A stretch of 64,000 bases of DNA, taken from NCBI GenBank assembly GCA_013396655.1, contig WBMV01003351.1, positions 186,001-250,000 on the forward strand, read 5' to 3'. Shown here one piece after another: positions 1-12,139 of this stretch (position 1 is its first letter; every line of letters starts with the position of its first letter). The stretch comes from Campylorhamphus procurvoides (taxonomy: Eukaryota > Chordata > Aves > Passeriformes > Dendrocolaptidae). Made by a program: the position numbers and the translations under genes. Below the pieces are notes generated by a model. The model did no database searches, was not told the origin of the DNA, and saw only the letters and a list, made by a program, of their open reading frames with translations.

Positions 1-3000
1 ACTATTATTACAGGTTTTTTTCTCTATTTCTTTTAGAGCTGGGCTGCATTATGATTTCATGTCAGTTTTGAGATAATATGTGTCAATGCTGTCAGACAAG
101 GTACACACCACCTGAAGGGCAGGCCTATTGGTTGGGCGGCATTTTCATTATCAATGCTGTGATGGTCTGTGTCTGGTCTTGTCTACTTCTGACTCTGTCC
201 CTTTGTTTTACATTTTATTTATAATGTTTATATTTATTCATTTCCAGAAATAGTTTGAAAAGTATAATTCTTCATTGGTCTGTGCAAACTGGGAAGTAAT
301 TTTAGTTTATGGAGTATATTTTGGTATTTTTGGTAATGAAATGTGGTGGATATGGTCCAGAGGTTTAAGTTTGTGAGAGATGCAAAATGGTTGCAGTGTT
401 TCTTAAGATGACAGATCCCAGGTTTGCTGAACAGGGCATGGACTCAACCTGTCAGCTCTGTCACTGTGCATGCAACAATGTTTATGAAACAGCAGTAGGG
501 AGAATAATGATTCATGTTCAGAGAAGGAATATGATCTTCTTCCCTAGTAATAAGGGGAAATACATGATCATTGATTAAGCAGAGAGGCAGAAAGAGTAGG
601 GGAGCAGATACCATCACAAGCTCATGCAGGGAAGGACAGATGCCCATGGATGTCCTAGAGATGTCCTAGATGTCCTAATAACAGGACCTAATAAAGGCCA
701 ATAAATGCACTAGAGAACAATGCACATTACTAGGGAAACCCAGTCTATCCAGGTTTTCTGGCAGATTATGTCCTTCTCTTTTTGAACATGGCCTTATTTG
801 AGGTTTTTGTTGATCCTTCAGGAAGCTTTTCATGTGTGAATATAATTTTTATGCTTTTCCTTTTCCCTGGGTGTATGGGTTCTTCCAGGCTGTTGGGTAG
901 CAAGGAGCACATTAATTTAAGCAAGCTTCAGAAAATCAGGGACATTTTATCTATGCTTTTCTAGGGAAGGCACATTAAGAGATCTCTAACCAGAATATAG
1001 GTGTCATTTTCATTACTTTTTAAGAGTGAGACAGTTCAAAATATATTGGACTGCCTTTTTGAGCCATAACTGAAAGTAAACCTAACTGCAGTATCTCTGC
1101 TTTCTGCAGTTTGTGATCTTGTCCCTGCTGCTAAAGGAAAATGGCTCTGCACATGATGTGGAGAAAAGAGTATGACCATGACTTCTGCTTCCCCCTCTCT
1201 GCTCTTTTCTGACCTTGAAGTGAAGTACATACTGAACTGCCTAAAGTGTGAAACCCATCCTATCTGTGTGCCTACCCTCTCCTGCTACGCTCCCGGTGAC
1301 AGGTCTGCCAGTGGGAGAAAGCCCAGACTCACCAACACGGAGGATGTCCTGATGGAGTCCACCAAATTCAATGATCTAGAAGCCTAGAGGGTCAGAACTT
1401 CCCTTAGATGGTCTTAATTTGGCTGCTAACAGACTGGAAATCTCAAGAACTGCCATTTTCATGCCCTGAATGGAAAGACAGAAAGACCCTGTAGAACTTA
1501 ATAAGAGCTAAATTGCATGGTCCTATAAAAATGAAACACGATCCTGTACACATTATCCTGTGGAGGTATATGCAAATAACTACTTGGATGCTGAAATGTT
1601 TATAAGTAAGAAGTCTTGTATGCAGCAGACTTTAATTTCTTTCCTTGAAATGGCAGGAGCTTGATACTTGTGTAGTAATTCTTGGTTAGAATAAAATTAT
1701 GGCAAAATTTACTGAAAAGCTTTTAATTTTCATTAATGTATTCACACTTTATTGTAAAGGATTGTGAAATTTAATGGATTGCTTTAAAAGAATAATAAAA
1801 TAATAAGAAAAAGTCTGTTATTAAAGATAGTACAATTGATTTTATCATTATTACTATTACTACTACTACTACCACCTTTCTTTTAAATGCTAGTTGGTTT
1901 AGTGACCTGCTTTGGTCTCTGTAGAGTACACTGAAGTCTTCTGGTTGTGACAGAAGCCAAAGGCATACTTACATGGTTTGAAATCAGGACTAGGTATTGT
2001 ACTAGTAAAAAATGGCAATAATGTTTTGCTAAACCAGCTATAAAAAATACTAATTCAAACTTGTTTAGAAATGACTGTAGTAGTGTTTATAAACGATTCC
2101 TTTTCACATGCATTTTATTCAGACATAATACCAATTTGTAGCAAGTTGCCAGAAAAATTTCTCCGTTCTTAACTTGATGCTCGGAAGAAACAGTTCAGGT
2201 GCTGCTCAGTTTAAGGAGTGCTAAAAGCTGTCCAGCAGTTTACTCTGATGTGAAGGAGAAAGATTTTAACCTGCGAACAGTGTGAGACTTGTCAAGCGCA
2301 TCAGCACCTAGAGCCTTTAGATGAAATCACTGAGAAACATCACTTCCAACTGGATTTGAACTGCCCTGTGTGCTCTGCTGTTTGCTGCTAAGGAGTTCCT
2401 CTCTGGCTGATATAACTGAGGTACTTTTCTCCTTTTCTCCCATTGGTTTGTTAACTTCTTTTCTGATCTGAGGAATAAGAGCTCATTTTTGTGATTTGTG
2501 GAGTCTCTTTTCTTCTATTTTCCCGACTAAGAAGTCAATGCCACCTTTTTACCCTCCTTTATACACTTTGGTAGTGGAATTTTATACTTAGAATTCTTAA
2601 AGAAGATAAAAAGGTGAAGTAAATGGATGTAAATGCTTATGTAAATGCATGCTTGTTTACAGCAACAGTGCTGCATGCTGCTTTTTATACCAATTCTAAA
2701 TTCTTCTGATTTCATTCAGGTGTGATGGTCTTGATTATATTAGTGTCAAACCAGAATTACTCCAAGGGAGTTCCTCTGAACAGAATTAATCTGGACTTAT
2801 ACCACATAATAGAGTTCAGAATTTCTATTCAATGTCTTTACTGATGAAAACAGTTAGAAATCAATAATATTTTTAAAAGGAAATACTCTTACAAAGTAAA
2901 ACATTTTTGCCTTCTATTTATCGTTCTGTTTTCTTTAGACATTAAACTATGACAGAAATAATGAAAAAGAATGAGGAATAGTCTAAATTTTGGTTGAAAC

Positions 3001-4599
3001 AAGTGCTACCAGAAATCAGTATATTTTTCAGCTTAGGCTGTCAGCCTTTCATTTATCTATAGAGCAATGGGATCAAATAGTTTCTGTAATTACGTTTCTT
3101 AGTTCAGGTATAATAGTAGCTGAGCCCCATAACAGTTTGTAACACTACAGAAAGATAATAGGAAAGCTGCTTTTAAGAATGCCATTCTTATCTTGCTCAA
3201 AAAAGAATGAGTTATTCATAAACAGGGGAGCTAGCTACATTAACTTAAGGCTTATTGCAATAAAGCACTTTACACAAAAATATTTGCTGATGAATCATCA
3301 CAAAGATCCAGAAATAGAAACAGACCTCTGTAGTACCCTTTTTTACCTTCTAAAAATGTAGACAAGCTGTGTCAGTTCTTTGAATGCAAAGAATGGCAGA
3401 CTGCAGCTACTCCATCACTTAGGTTTGGGTCAAACATGCCCTGCTGAAGTTAACCCCCCAACTGTCCCCATTTAAGATGCTTTGGTTTGGTTTGCAGCGA
3501 CATTTGGGTGAGTGTTAGCAACATCCTTTCTGGAGAGGCTATGCTGGAAGTTCCCACCCTATAGTGTGCCAAATGTACTCCAAACCTTCACAAGGACAGA
3601 GTGTCTGACCTGATGGCTGGTCTCCTGGAGAGCTTCATGCTATGTGTGCACTGAGCTGCTCATCCTGAGGAACTGGGTTACATCTCTTGTAAAGTTACAC
3701 TTCTGTATGCTGCTTCTCCTGTATTGTTTGATGTTACTTACTTAATATAGACATAGCTTTAATTTCATACTATTAGTTTGCCAATACATTTTGAAAGTAT
3801 CTAATTGGGCCCAAAGTGGAAACTTCAGTCTTGTTGACATTAAGTAGCATCCAGTGCTCTTCATACATTTATTATCCTTCCCAAACAATTAAAAAATTTA
3901 CATACATTTATTAAGTCTCTGAATAGAGAAACTGTGGCAGAAGAAAGGAATATTTAAAGACTTCTGTAGGCATTAACATGCAGCCTTATAAGATGCATCT
4001 CAGCAGCTGCTTAGTGGTCTGAAGCAACTAGCCCAGCAATATGTAACATGAAGTGAAAGGAGAATCTGAAACCCATATCACTTCAATGGGAAATTAGTCA
4101 GGTCATAAGAATTAATGCTGAAGTTAACAATACTAATCTTAGGAGAAATGCCACAGAAATTTCAATAAGCACCAAGAGCATTCTGGGATTCTGTCTCACC
4201 TGGCAGAGATACCAGTGCTGCAACAATAAGCCAGGGATCTTGAGGCGATTCAGCTGAGGGATCCCATTGACCTTGCCTAAGTCTAGCTTGCTTTAGCTGT
4301 TAAAGCTCAGAGAACACCAGGCCAGGTGGCTTGGGTAAACAGATGGGTGTATTTACATGTACATTGTGTGTATTCTTCCAGACAAGCTGCAAAGTTATAG
4401 GATGTGTTATGCATTTCAGTTATATTCAGAAAAGAACAAAAGACAGATGGGTAGCAACCTGAACTTACTGGGATGAAAAGGCAAAAATCGTTTTGACTTA
4501 ACTGAAACCAGGATTTAAATAAACTTCTTAGTAATTTCCACTCATATTTAGAAAACCCTCATTTACCCAATGTTAAACACACTGGCTTATTAAACAAAA
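1..4599. other. Noncoding A/T-rich DNA, no gene recognised
   Basis: No exon, RNA gene or mobile element could be recognised. Minor structure seen: an 11-bp direct repeat around 649-670 (the motif gatgtccta occurs twice, followed by a partial third copy), and a short TTA/CTA-type trinucleotide stretch around 1845-1876. The open frame at 1172-1387 (71 codons) sits in a locally more G+C-rich patch but resembles no protein I know. The stretch at about 2150-2420 is repeat-free and of mixed composition but carries no identifiable signal. Confidence 0.6.
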
Positions 4600-4920
4600 C
4601 TCCTTTTGACTTCTTTGCATTATGATTTGGCCATACAGTTTTGCTAATTTGATTGGTTCCCATTTTAACTCTCTGAGTTATTCCTTTGAACTTCACCTGT
4701 CTATCTTTATTAGACATAATTGGCAAGTGTACAATAAACAGGATGCATAAGAGCTGATACTTGAATTCAGCAGTCCGTAATTAGATTAAGCTACATCCTA
4801 TTTTGAAAACAAATTGATCATGTAGCAGATGGCAATTTTTACTGAAATTTCTGTGTGGGCTATACTATTACATACAATGCAATAGCATCTGAACATGTAA
4901 AGCCTGCCACCTGTACCTGA
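4600..4920. promoter_or_regulatory. Candidate conserved noncoding element
   Basis: This is a repeat-free block with the texture typical of vertebrate developmental enhancers. It holds CCAAT-like and ATTGG motifs (gattggttcc near 4653), E-box-like cacctg cores (near 4695 and 4909), a TAATTAG homeodomain-type core near 4779, and a TTTATTAGAC stretch near 4706. No long homopolymer interrupts it. The call rests on composition and motif density only; no alignment was possible, so real conservation is unproven. Confidence 0.25.
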
Positions 4921-4929
4921 TCAGGAAGC

Positions 4930-6309
4930 ATTTTCCCTTTTTCTATTTCTTTCCCCCCTTCTTTTTATCTTATTTTTTATTTCCCTTTTTTTTTTCTTTC
5001 ACCTTGTCTTTCACCTTAAAGCCTTATTATTATAATGGCAGATTGACAAGAAGCAGACAATTTCATGTTACAATTATGAAACATAGAACATTTTGATGAT
5101 ACATTGTGATGCTATATCCTATATTCTAATATCCTAAAGTATACCTCTTATACAAACAAAATTTAAAGAAGACAGGCTGTGGACATTTTAAAATCTAATA
5201 TTTATTATCAAAACTCTAAAGAAACACCATTGAAGCCACAGTGTTAAGTAGATTTTTATACCTAGGACTATAATGAGCTTGTTTCTGATTTTGATCCTGC
5301 TTCTTGACCACAGTCCAGAGAATTTAGAAGCAGAAGCTAAACTGAGAAGAGAGAGGAACAAGAGATCAAGCCTTTATGCTCATAACACCACGAACATATC
5401 TGCAGTATTTTCATTGTTCCTGCAAAAGTTTTAGTCATACCTGGCAAACGCATAACAATCTCCCTTCTTTTTGTCCTTACATCAACACTCTCTAAATTTT
5501 GCTGATTCTTCTTAAATATGTTTCTCAGCTTTGCGTTTTCTTATTAATTTCAAGTACTAAACCACATCACAGGGCCCTGATTGCCCCCCATCTCAATTGC
5601 TGCAGCCTCCCCTTCCCTTGACAACAGCAGCACTATGTCAAAGATCTCTCTCTGTGTCTGTTGACCATGCAGACACTTTGTTTGATTCCCTCCACATGCT
5701 TTCTTTTCTCTATATCAAATGTAAGCTACTTGTCTTCACTTCCAAGGATTTTTATGGTCTATTCCCACTGTCATCTTATTGTGACAGACTGAACGACCAC
5801 ATAGGTGGAAAACCTTCCAAGCAGCCGGCTCCAATTAGCCACCTATCTTTTTAAGAGCTGGTGGGAGCAAGGAGAGGTCTAAGTGCTGTATAATCAGACC
5901 CAGCTCTTTCCAAGAAGCCCTCCTATAGTGAAGAAGGGTAGTTGTTGAAGGCATATCAAAGGAAAAAGACCCCAGGGAAAGGAGGAAGGATGAAAGGCAA
6001 CATCTCAGTCAAGACATGAAAAAAAAAGGAAAGAAGTGGAACTGAAAGTAATTGGTGACCCAGCAATTCTACAAGAGAGTGCGATGCAACGCAGCAATGA
6101 AACCCAGATGGAAGTCCATGAGAGCTGTTTGCCACAGCTCTCCACTCATGACATGGCTAAGCCTGTGTTCTAATGACCTTAGTGTGTCCTAAGTGCTGGG
6201 TGTGATGCTGCTGCGACGGAGAGTGCTGCACATGTCTGATGGGCAATCTGACTGAAAACCTACTGCCTACATGTGAGTCAATGACAATTACAGGCTCTAC
6301 ATAGTGAAT
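4930..6309. other. Noncoding DNA with a pyrimidine-rich start
   Basis: About 4930-5020 is strongly T/C-rich on the + strand, with runs of T and C broken by single A residues. The rest is ordinary A/T-rich DNA, with an A/G-rich patch at about 5940-6040. The 85-codon frame at 5597-5854 has no recognisable domain. No gene or mobile element is seen. Confidence 0.55.
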
Positions 6310-6370
6310 GGGTACCTCATGGTACCCATGGTATACCCATGGTATATTTGTTTATACCCAAAGTATAAAC
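6310..6370. repeat. Cluster of two perfect inverted repeats and an 11-bp tandem repeat
   Basis: The left hairpin has a 7-bp stem, gggtacc (6310-6316) with ggtaccc (6321-6327), around a 4-nt loop. Next comes an 11-bp unit, acccatggtat, present twice head to tail (6324-6334 and 6335-6345). The right hairpin has an 8-bp stem, gtttatac (6350-6357) with gtataaac (6363-6370), around a 5-nt loop. All arms are perfect. No flanking duplication or transposon end was recognised, so the origin is open. Confidence 0.75.
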
Positions 6371-7269
6371 AAGTCCTTGCCCAGGGATCACAAAGACTGA
6401 GCACCTAGTCTGGGTGGAGACTTTTATCTTCCAGAGCAAGCCATGAAGGATGAAACGGGCTCCTGATTGACTGTGCTGGGGAGTACCTGCCTTTAGATAT
6501 CACCAAAAAAAAAAAAAAAGTCCTTTTCTCTCATCATGACAAACTCTGTAAAGAAATTGCAAGTATGCTTACAGACAATCCTTGACTGGGCTGTTTATCG
6601 TTACAAAGGCCATGAAGCCTTAGTTTAGTCAAACTCTTTTATTAAGGGGTTTTTAGTAGAATATATTAGTAATTTTGGGATTTATGTCTTAACATCCCTC
6701 TCTCTCACTCTTGCAAGGATTCTCAAGGATGCCTGTAATCAAAGTTCTCACTCTGTAAATCCTTGTAATAAATCTTTCATCTTACCTGTTAGATGTTTCA
6801 TTCTCTAGCACATTGTGTTCAGTATTTAATTATCTTTTGTTGTTAAAGGACATGAATAAAGACAAAAGCAGAAAGCTGGTCTCACTGCATCCTTCCATTG
6901 TGAAAGTCTGTTCATGCCAGGTTGTTTGAAGTCATTAAAACTCTTCTACCACTTCTTGTATGATTTTAGTACAGGGTGACACTATCTATTGTTATTTTGC
7001 ATTTGGACAAGAGGAAGGAAGAGTATTCACATAAAGGCTCCTTTCCTATGCTGGACTTAAAATTTTAGCAAATTAATCTGCATTGTTACAAGGGTGAATT
7101 TTTCCACTGTTCTTGTCATTTACACATCCTTCAGCCAGCCACTCTGAAGCCTTCGAACACTGCTAGGTATCTGGGGTCTCTCAGCCTCTTTTCTGTACTC
7201 CCAAATATGAAATAAATTTTTATGATATTCATTTTAGAAGTTGGAGGACATCCTTTGCTTTACAAAGAA
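6371..7269. other. Noncoding DNA with a 15-A run
   Basis: It contains an uninterrupted run of 15 A at 6505-6519. Nothing upstream of the run looks like a retrotransposed gene or LINE body, so it is treated as a simple homopolymer. The remainder shows nothing recognisable. Confidence 0.55.
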
Positions 7270-7548
7270 GATGTGAGTCAATTCCCTTTTTACGAGGAGT
7301 CACATGGAAAAGATGAGTGGTAATGAATACAAGCTATCCTGGGGAGATTCCAAATGGACACAAGTGGAACATTTTTCACCATGAGAACAAATCAGCCATT
7401 GGAAAAAGCTCCTCAGGGAACTGAGGATTTAAAATTCAGCTGGACAGGCTGCTGAGCCACCTTGCCTAGACTGTGTCTTTGACAAGAATACCTCGACCAG
7501 ATGGTCATTTAGTTCCCTTCCAACCTGGTATTCTGTGATTCTATGATT
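7270..7548 (+). mobile_element. CR1 LINE, 5'-truncated 3' end, old copy
   Basis: This is the 3' tail of a CR1 non-LTR retrotransposon in + orientation. Recognisable landmarks in order: the block around 7296-7335 (cacatggaaaagatgag), the heart of the 3' region (cagctggacaggctgctgag, 7436-7455), the near-universal ccagatgg (7497-7504) and cccttccaacctggtattct (7515-7534), then the octamer tail attctgtg attctatg (7530-7545). CR1 elements are typically 5'-truncated and lack clear target duplications, as here. Many small differences from remembered CR1 sequences and no surviving reading frame suggest an old insertion. The left edge is approximate. Confidence 0.88.
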
Positions 7549-7573
7549 TTCTCTTTCGTGTTGAGGGTAGGAG

Positions 7574-7629
7574 TTTCTCCTTCCTTCCTTCATTCCTTCC
7601 TTCCTTCCCTCCTTCCCTCCTTCCCTCTT
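7574..7629 (+). repeat. TTCC-type tetranucleotide repeat
   Basis: A 56-nt pyrimidine tract built from ttcc and ttccctcc units, interrupted by a single A at 7592. It begins about 25 bp after the CR1 3' end. It may have grown near that insertion, but no sequence link is visible. Confidence 0.85.
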
Positions 7630-9289
7630 GCCTGAAAATCCAGATTTTACTCAGATCCCCAGCTGTGTGTTTTTAACCTTACACAGATGTCCTAAGTTTT
7701 CTGTTCAGCTGAGGATACTGTAGAGCACTTGGACTTTTGTATGAAATCCTAACTGTCCAGTCTTCTTCAATTTTCCTTCCTAGATATGGTTTCCAGTGTG
7801 CCTGCCCACAGTTACACAAATATGTATGGCTGCATCAGACTAACTTTGGTATAAATGATTTTTCAGAACTAAGTCAAGTAGAGAAATTCAGATAAACAAA
7901 GGTTTTTAAAAACATTTTCTTCAACTAGTGTTTAAAATGTCCTTAGAAACACTCTCTTTTTCTTTGTGAAGGGCTTTAACCTTCAGTCTCATTTTTAAAA
8001 TGTCATGTGTATCTCATATAGAAAACTAACAATAACCAGTATTATAAAAGTCAAGTGGCTTCATTTTAAAACATTGCTTTAATTTCTGAAACTCTCTTAC
8101 TATGAAAAGAAATGCCAAGTGTGAAAAATATAAGGCTGTTCATCTATCACTATCCCTGATATACTATCAAGGATGTCTCTTTAACCTTAATTGTTCTTCA
8201 CTGAAGCATTCAATTTCCTGTTCTCTGTTCTTGCAGTGCTTCTGTCTTTGCTCAAAAACTGAGTTCTTTTTAACATTGAAATTGCCTGAAATGCAGTTGT
8301 GAAGGAGATGGTTATAAAGTTTTCAAGTGTGGATGGAAATGCAATGCATTTTGCCTGAGAGGAGTGTGCTCTGTTTTTAATTTTTCTGAACAGAAATTTT
8401 GAGCAGCTTTATCAAATATTGACAAAGTGCTATATTTATTATTTATATTGTGACTTTAATAAATGAAACATAGATCATACTTAATCATGATGTCCAAAAA
8501 TGCCAAGAGCTGAAAAACTCATATAAGGTGAATTATTTGACCTTTTGTAATTATAGGAGGAAGCACAACACAGGTGTCTTCCTGTAGTTAGAAATAATAC
8601 TCCTGAGAAAGTATCTACATTGCAAGTTAAAATGTGTTTCTACTCAAAAGCAGTTCAAGTAAAGTGGAAACACAACTTCACAGCACAGTCCTTATTTAGA
8701 GTGAGTGTAGTTTGGTATTTATTATTGCTAGCACAACAAATGATGGGCCCTGCTGTGTTTGATGCTGTTGTAGACAATATAAATGGTCTCTGTAGGGTTT
8801 GGTTAACAGGAGAGAGAAAAACTAAATGCACAGCTTAACTTGCCTGTCAGGTTATGGTACTGATGATTATTTTTGCTAGGATCAAAGTGAAAACCATCAG
8901 AAAATGAAAGAGTAGAAATGGCACTAACTGCTTAAAAAGGAGCAGCTATCAGCAATTAGCAGGGCTGTTTTTCTTTTGCCCTTTCTTAGCTCATTATTTT
9001 ACTCTTTTTTTTTTTCTGCAACCTTCAAGAAGCTATGAACTTCCCACTAGCCTCAAATGACCTCTTTTTTGGATGGTGTTTGCTTCCTGATTCGTGCATT
9101 GTGTCTTAGTTATAAAACACGGCATTCTTTTGGTAAGCAAGATAGTTATGTATTTAAAGCAGAAATAGTATTTCGGATAGCTGGCTGCATTTTGACTACA
9201 GTTTACTCAGAGATGCTACATGCCTCTGATCCCACCTTTCCTTTCTGAAAATGTTAGCTTTTGGACTTGAGCTCTTGACTGTTTTGTGA
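7630..9289. other. Noncoding A/T-rich DNA, nothing recognised
   Basis: Ordinary A/T-rich sequence with a T run near 9005-9015. Short open frames (66-72 codons at 8102-8302 and 8620-8838) have no recognisable motif. No mobile element or RNA gene was seen. Confidence 0.55.
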
Positions 9290-9567
9290 AGGAGCCCTGC
9301 ATCAAAAAGTGGCCAACTGTAGAAGTTCCCTACATATCAACATTTGAGGAAGAACAGCTCTTTACCCACCCTATCTGCCCTCTTCAGAGTTTTGTTAATC
9401 CTTCCCTTGTCTCTCCTCAGGCATCTCTTTTCCAACTCCAAACTGTTTAGCCTTCTGCACAAAATATCTGATCCATCTCCTCATCCATTTTAGCTATACT
9501 TCTCTGGGCCCTTTCTGACAGCATCTGTCCTCTCACAGATGTGGAAACTGAAGCTGTCCACGGTAGC
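9290..9567 (-). mobile_element. Possible very old CR1-like LINE remnant
   Basis: Read on the - strand, this stretch loosely follows the part of CR1 that encodes the end of the reverse transcriptase. On the + strand the order is a block rich in cttctcc/cctcag words, then atctcctcatccatttt (near 9475), then ttctctgggccctttctgac (9501-9520), then an aactg-rich block (near 9545). That order resembles reverse-complement CR1 or L3-type elements. No octamer tail and no reading frame remain. It could equally be unrelated T/C-rich DNA. Confidence 0.33.
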
Positions 9568-9601
9568 AGTTAACAACTGATTTAGTCCTCAGTTGTTAAC
9601 T
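9568..9601. repeat. Perfect 13-bp inverted repeat with 8-nt loop
   Basis: The left arm agttaacaactga (9568-9580) is exactly complementary to the right arm tcagttgttaact (9589-9601); the loop is tttagtcc (9581-9588). It can fold as a hairpin in RNA or single-stranded DNA on either strand. There are no obvious terminal duplications. It lies at the right edge of the possible old CR1-like stretch. Confidence 0.85.
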
Positions 9602-12083
9602 ACAGAACCTTGGAAGTTTAAACTATGGATTTTCTTGAATGTGACTGGTGAAATATGTTATGCTAATGATTAGGTTACTTAAATCTGTGCTTTAAAAACA
9701 ATATGTTATTTTATTTTTTTTAAAGCTGCATTATTCTTTGACCAGCAAGGTATCTTACAAGTTGACAGGGAAACTCAGCATTGTTACACCTAGTCCTGGC
9801 CTGGGAGCCTTGGTCCCAAGCCGGAAACCTGACATAGATGACTGTGAACCTCTGTAACATCTAAGAAGATGTGGATGCCTCAAAATGGAATTTAAAATAG
9901 TCAGCATACTGACACTTCAACAGCAGCAGGTACAAGTGGAGAAAGGTTCAGTCTCATCTGTATTTCAGTCAATATCTTGGTTCAACAAATGGGAGAGAGT
10001 TATCTCTGGTGTTTCAGTCTCTATGCTCTGGTCTCGCTGGTGGAACACAGAGCAAAGCAGTTGAGACTTGCAAAAACTGCACCAGATGTTGAGTCTACCC
10101 CTGCTGCTTGTCCTCACAAGGCTTCCATATGAATGCTGTTGGATGCAGAGTTCTGTGACAGAAAGGAGTTTATGTCTCCTGTTTGCTTGGTAATAAAATG
10201 CATAAGTAGCATGCCAAACATCCCCCTGCTCCTTCTGGACTTGTAGCGGCTTTAATCATTCACAAAATCTCCCCGTTCACTTTTTCCCTCCTCCTCCCTC
10301 TTAAATGTTTTGAAAGCCTTGTCATGAGCAGTGTAGAAAATGAGGCATAGATTAGATTAAATGTTTCCATCTGGAACGAAAATAGCTGTGAATTAGTGGA
10401 CTCAAAGAAAGGAGTTAAATGCACATAAAAATAAAGTCCTCCCGAAGCACAGCCCTACTAATGACATGACATTTAGTTATGTATTCATAGACAGACTACA
10501 ACCAGTGTCAGTGGAGCAACATGAAGTACCTGTTTGCAGAAGGTATAAGTTACCACAGGGCAGCACTTCTTTTCTATGTGTGTATAATTGCTCTTATTGA
10601 TTTCAAAGCTTTGAGGTATTAAGTAGCTGACATTTAATGGTGGACTTGCATGTGACATATGAATTATTGCATGTTTACATAACCTGCATGATTTAAAAAA
10701 TTATCTTTAAATGCTAGATTCATAGCACTGCCCTAAAATCCAACCAACCCACAAAAACCACCACCAAAAAACCCTACCACAAAACAACAACAAACTAGTC
10801 TGGTTTTGAAAATAAAACCCTAAATATATATATAGAAAGAAAAAAAAAACAGGAGAAGGAACAGTGAAAATTTTAAAAAAATATTAAATTATAGATAAAT
10901 GTGAATATGTTTTTCTCTGTTTAGTGATCTGAAGTGATTCACTGAAGGATCAGAAGATTTTCTAACCCTGCAGACTGGAAGGTGTGAAAGCAGAAAGGTT
11001 TTATTCTGGTGGAACTGAGCTTGTAGATCTGACCAGCTATCTGCAGATGCATCACCCTAGATGAAGCCTTCACATGTGATCTCATTTCCTAAATATCCTG
11101 GTCTGGAAAGCAGAGCTTTGACCCATCGTGTCTGTTGGCATGGGTAATTTTTTTGTGTTTGAACAAAAGTTACAACTGAGGCCACCTGTGATTAAAAAAA
11201 ATTGTACATAGGCATCTGACTGATGGTACACTTTCAGGGCATATGGCAGATCTAGCTCATCTCTGCTGGGAGGAAGCAGTCTAGCTCCCCTCAGTCTTCC
11301 CACTCAACCTGTCCCTGTGTACCTGTGCCAGTGTGAGCTGGCTCAGGTGTCAGGCCCCATCAGAGCAGACTCAACTCACCAACCTAGCAGAAAAAGAACT
11401 TGGGTGGGTAAAATTGATTGTCGGATGAGGCGCACAGGTGAAGGACATCCATCAGAAAGTGGGTCTGGGAGGGGAGGCAAGGGAAGGGGGAGTGAGGTTT
11501 TCTCTTGTGGTAGGAGGGCAGCATCAGGCTGTGTCAACTGCACCTGTTGGGTCTGTGACATTGCTAAAGTGGCCTGGTACTTTGATGCCATGGACAGAAA
11601 TTTTGTCACTCCCTGCCCCTTGCTTTTAATAGGGCCTGCTATAGGTTTTATTTTTGTCAAATCTGACGTTGTCCTGGCCCTTGGAGACTGCTTCATCTTA
11701 CTTAGCTATCAGAAATCTCTTTACTTTCCGTAAGCTGGAATGTTCTCTGGCTGGTGTAGTGAATTCAGTGGGCTTAATGAGGTTTTGGGTGAGTTTTGTA
11801 GTCAGTAAAGGAACGAGAGGAGTTGACTGATACTTCATCACATAACCTGAAAACCGTGATTAGGAATCTAGCAGAGCAAGGAGGGAAATGGATGTACAGC
11901 TAGGAATTGTGATCAATTTTATGACATGAGGGGTGACTGCCATGGGTGTGTATGATTTTGGGGACATTTACAGTTCACATTGTATTATTTCTTAGTGATT
12001 ACAAATAGCTTTCTCTTTTGTGTTTTCTGCCTTAAACAGTAGACAAGGTGTTATTTCTCATTCTTTTGCACAGCTAAGGGTAC
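9602..12083. other. Noncoding DNA; A/C-rich patch and a G+C-richer patch
   Basis: About 10738-10796 is nearly pure A/C (runs like ccaaccaaccc and accaccacc), with one T at 10775. It is followed by a short TATA-type repeat near 10826 and an A/G-rich stretch. About 11270-11620 is more G+C-rich than its surroundings and carries overlapping open frames on both strands (+ 11317-11733, - 11376-11696). Neither resembles a known protein, so neither is annotated as a gene. The rest shows nothing recognisable. Confidence 0.55.
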
Positions 12084-12139
12084 ATTAATTTTCAACTACT
12101 TGAAAATTAATAGCATAAAATTCTGCAGAGATTTTATGC
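12084..12139. repeat. Two adjoining perfect hairpins
   Basis: Hairpin 1: attaattttca (12084-12094) pairs with tgaaaattaat (12101-12111), an 11-bp stem with a 6-nt loop. After one base, hairpin 2: gcataaaat (12113-12121) pairs with attttatgc (12131-12139), a 9-bp stem with a 9-nt loop. Both stems are perfect, and together they fill 56 bp. The stems are too short for a microRNA precursor, and no transposon ends were recognised around them. Confidence 0.85.

Noticed and set aside
1172..1387. 71-codon frame in a patch with more G+C than its flanks
   Set aside because: Considered as an exon or retrocopy fragment, but no family was recognised and the edges lack good splice signals.
6505..6519. 15-A run as the tail of a processed pseudogene
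   Set aside because: No reading frame or recognisable transcript-like sequence lies upstream, and no flanking duplication is seen.
11317..11733. 138-codon open frame on the + strand as a gene
   Set aside because: It overlaps a long frame on the other strand, its composition follows the local G+C rise, and the protein resembles nothing known. Kept only as a low-interest finding.
12084..12139. Hairpins as a microRNA precursor
   Set aside because: Stems of 11 and 9 bp are too short for a Drosha/Dicer substrate.
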